From Spartobacteria bacterium (GTDB lineage Bacteria > Verrucomicrobiota > Verrucomicrobiia > Chthoniobacterales > Terrimicrobiaceae): 7,131 nt of DNA. Below, in pieces: positions 6,544 through 7,131 of the stretch; the first letter of the stretch is position 1, and the number at the start of each line of letters is the position of its first letter. The translations under genes and the position numbers were made by a program. The notes beneath the pieces are model-generated. The model was not told where the DNA came from, searched no databases, and worked only from the letters and a program-made list of their open reading frames with translations. The stretch covers positions 1-7,131 of the forward strand of contig CANKXQ010000068.1 in NCBI GenBank assembly GCA_947487745.1. Reading direction: 5' to 3'.

Positions 6544-7131
6544 ATGCCATACTTCCCCGAAGTCCCAAAAATCGCCTACGAAGGCACCAAGTCTAAAAAT
6601 CCATTCGCCTTCAAACACTACAACCCCGACGAACTCATCGAGGGCAAATTCATGCGCGAGCATCTGCGCTTTGCCGCCGCCTATTGGCATGTCATGCGCA
6701 ACCCTCTCGCCGACCCCTTCGGCGGTGGCACGGCCCTCATGCCTTGGGACGATGGATCGAATTCCGTGGCCAACGCCCAAAAGCGTGTGCGGGTGTTTTT
6801 TGAATTCCTTGAAAAAATCGACATCGATTTTTACTGCTTCCACGACCGCGATGTTGCTCCCGAATGCGACACGCTCGCCGAGTCCCACGCCGCGTTGGAT
6901 GCCGTAGCCGGAACCTTTGCCGAGGAGCAGCAGCGCACAGGCAAGAAGCTCCTCTGGGGCACCGCCTGCCTGTTTGCGCATCCCCGCTTCGCCCAAGGTG
7001 GAGCCACCACACCGAGCCTGCCTGTCTTTGCGCACGCGGCGGCCCACGTCAAAAAAGCCAGTTCCGTCACGAAGGAACTCGGCGGCGGCGGCTATGTTTT
7101 CTGGGGTGGTCGCGAAGGCTATTCCCCGCTC
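6544..7131 (+). CDS. xylA: Xylose isomerase, N-terminal part, 3' end outside window
   Basis: Metal-dependent (Mg2+/Mn2+/Co2+) aldose-ketose isomerase converting D-xylose to D-xylulose, and D-glucose to D-fructose as a side activity, in the cytoplasm. The frame is open from ATG at 6544 to the window end (196 codons of a usual 430-445). Matches to the class II, E. coli-like form are [20 protein letters not shown] (10-29), the block [14 protein letters not shown] (36-49), [13 protein letters not shown] (95-107) with the catalytic pair H100/D103 (equivalent to H101/D104 in E. coli), [15 protein letters not shown] (135-149) and [10 protein letters not shown] (184-193) with substrate-pocket W187. 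The loop before it is GGGG (180-183), where E. coli has GGEN. Metal-ligand residues further on are outside the window. It starts 47 nt after the DUF1844 stop with no Shine-Dalgarno; the gap is pyrimidine-rich then A-rich and shows no convincing -10 box, so co-transcription is possible. No xylulokinase or regulator is visible. Confidence 0.96.
   Translation, partial: MPYFPEVPKIAYEGTKSKNPFAFKHYNPDELIEGKFMREHLRFAAAYWHVMRNPLADPFGGGTALMPWDDGSNSVANAQKRVRVFFEFLEKIDIDFYCFHDRDVAPECDTLAESHAALDAVAGTFAEEQQRTGKKLLWGTACLFAHPRFAQGGATTPSLPVFAHAAAHVKKASSVTKELGGGGYVFWGGREGYSPL

Noticed and set aside
6484..7047. 187-codon minus-strand open frame opposite xylA
   Set aside because: Antisense to clear xylose isomerase sequence with its catalytic His/Asp motif.

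Overview
This window reads as a stretch of bacterial chromosome, probably from a member of the Verrucomicrobiota or a close relative in the PVC superphylum. The main pointer is the gene at 3036-3467. I recognise it as the Minf_1886-type family (TIGR04138 as I recall it), described as restricted to Verrucomicrobia and Planctomycetes. GC-rich wobble positions and the lack of recognisable Shine-Dalgarno sequences before any start fit this, but the genus cannot be fixed from the sequence. I see no mobile element, CRISPR array, tRNA, rRNA or phage gene. All six genes look intact apart from the two cut by the window edges.

Layout. Positions 1-1275 hold the C-terminal part of acetolactate synthase large subunit (ilvB), + strand, cut at its 5' end. 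A 130-bp gap with at most a weak terminator follows. The convergent gene at 1406-2767 (- strand) encodes an alpha2-type glycyl-tRNA synthetase. A 128-bp divergent intergenic region (2768-2895) carries a good sigma70-like promoter for glyQS and an inverted repeat.

Rightward from 2896 lies a tight + strand cluster. It begins with a 46-codon single-TM protein (2896-3036). Next is the Minf_1886-family protein (3036-3467), whose ATG overlaps the previous stop by 1 nt. Then comes a secreted 874-residue two-half M16 zinc peptidase (3464-6088), overlapping by 4 nt (ATGA). A DUF1844 protein (6095-6496) follows after 6 nt, and 47 nt later the 5' part of xylose isomerase (xylA, 6544 to the window end).

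How the genes work together. ilvB, glyQS and xylA are ordinary metabolic or translation genes. The interesting unit is the coupled set small TM protein / Minf_1886 / M16 protease / DUF1844. Overlapping starts and stops imply co-translation of at least the first three. A secreted peptidase beside two uncharacterised conserved families and a tiny membrane protein suggests an envelope-related protein-processing module. That joint function is inference from layout only.
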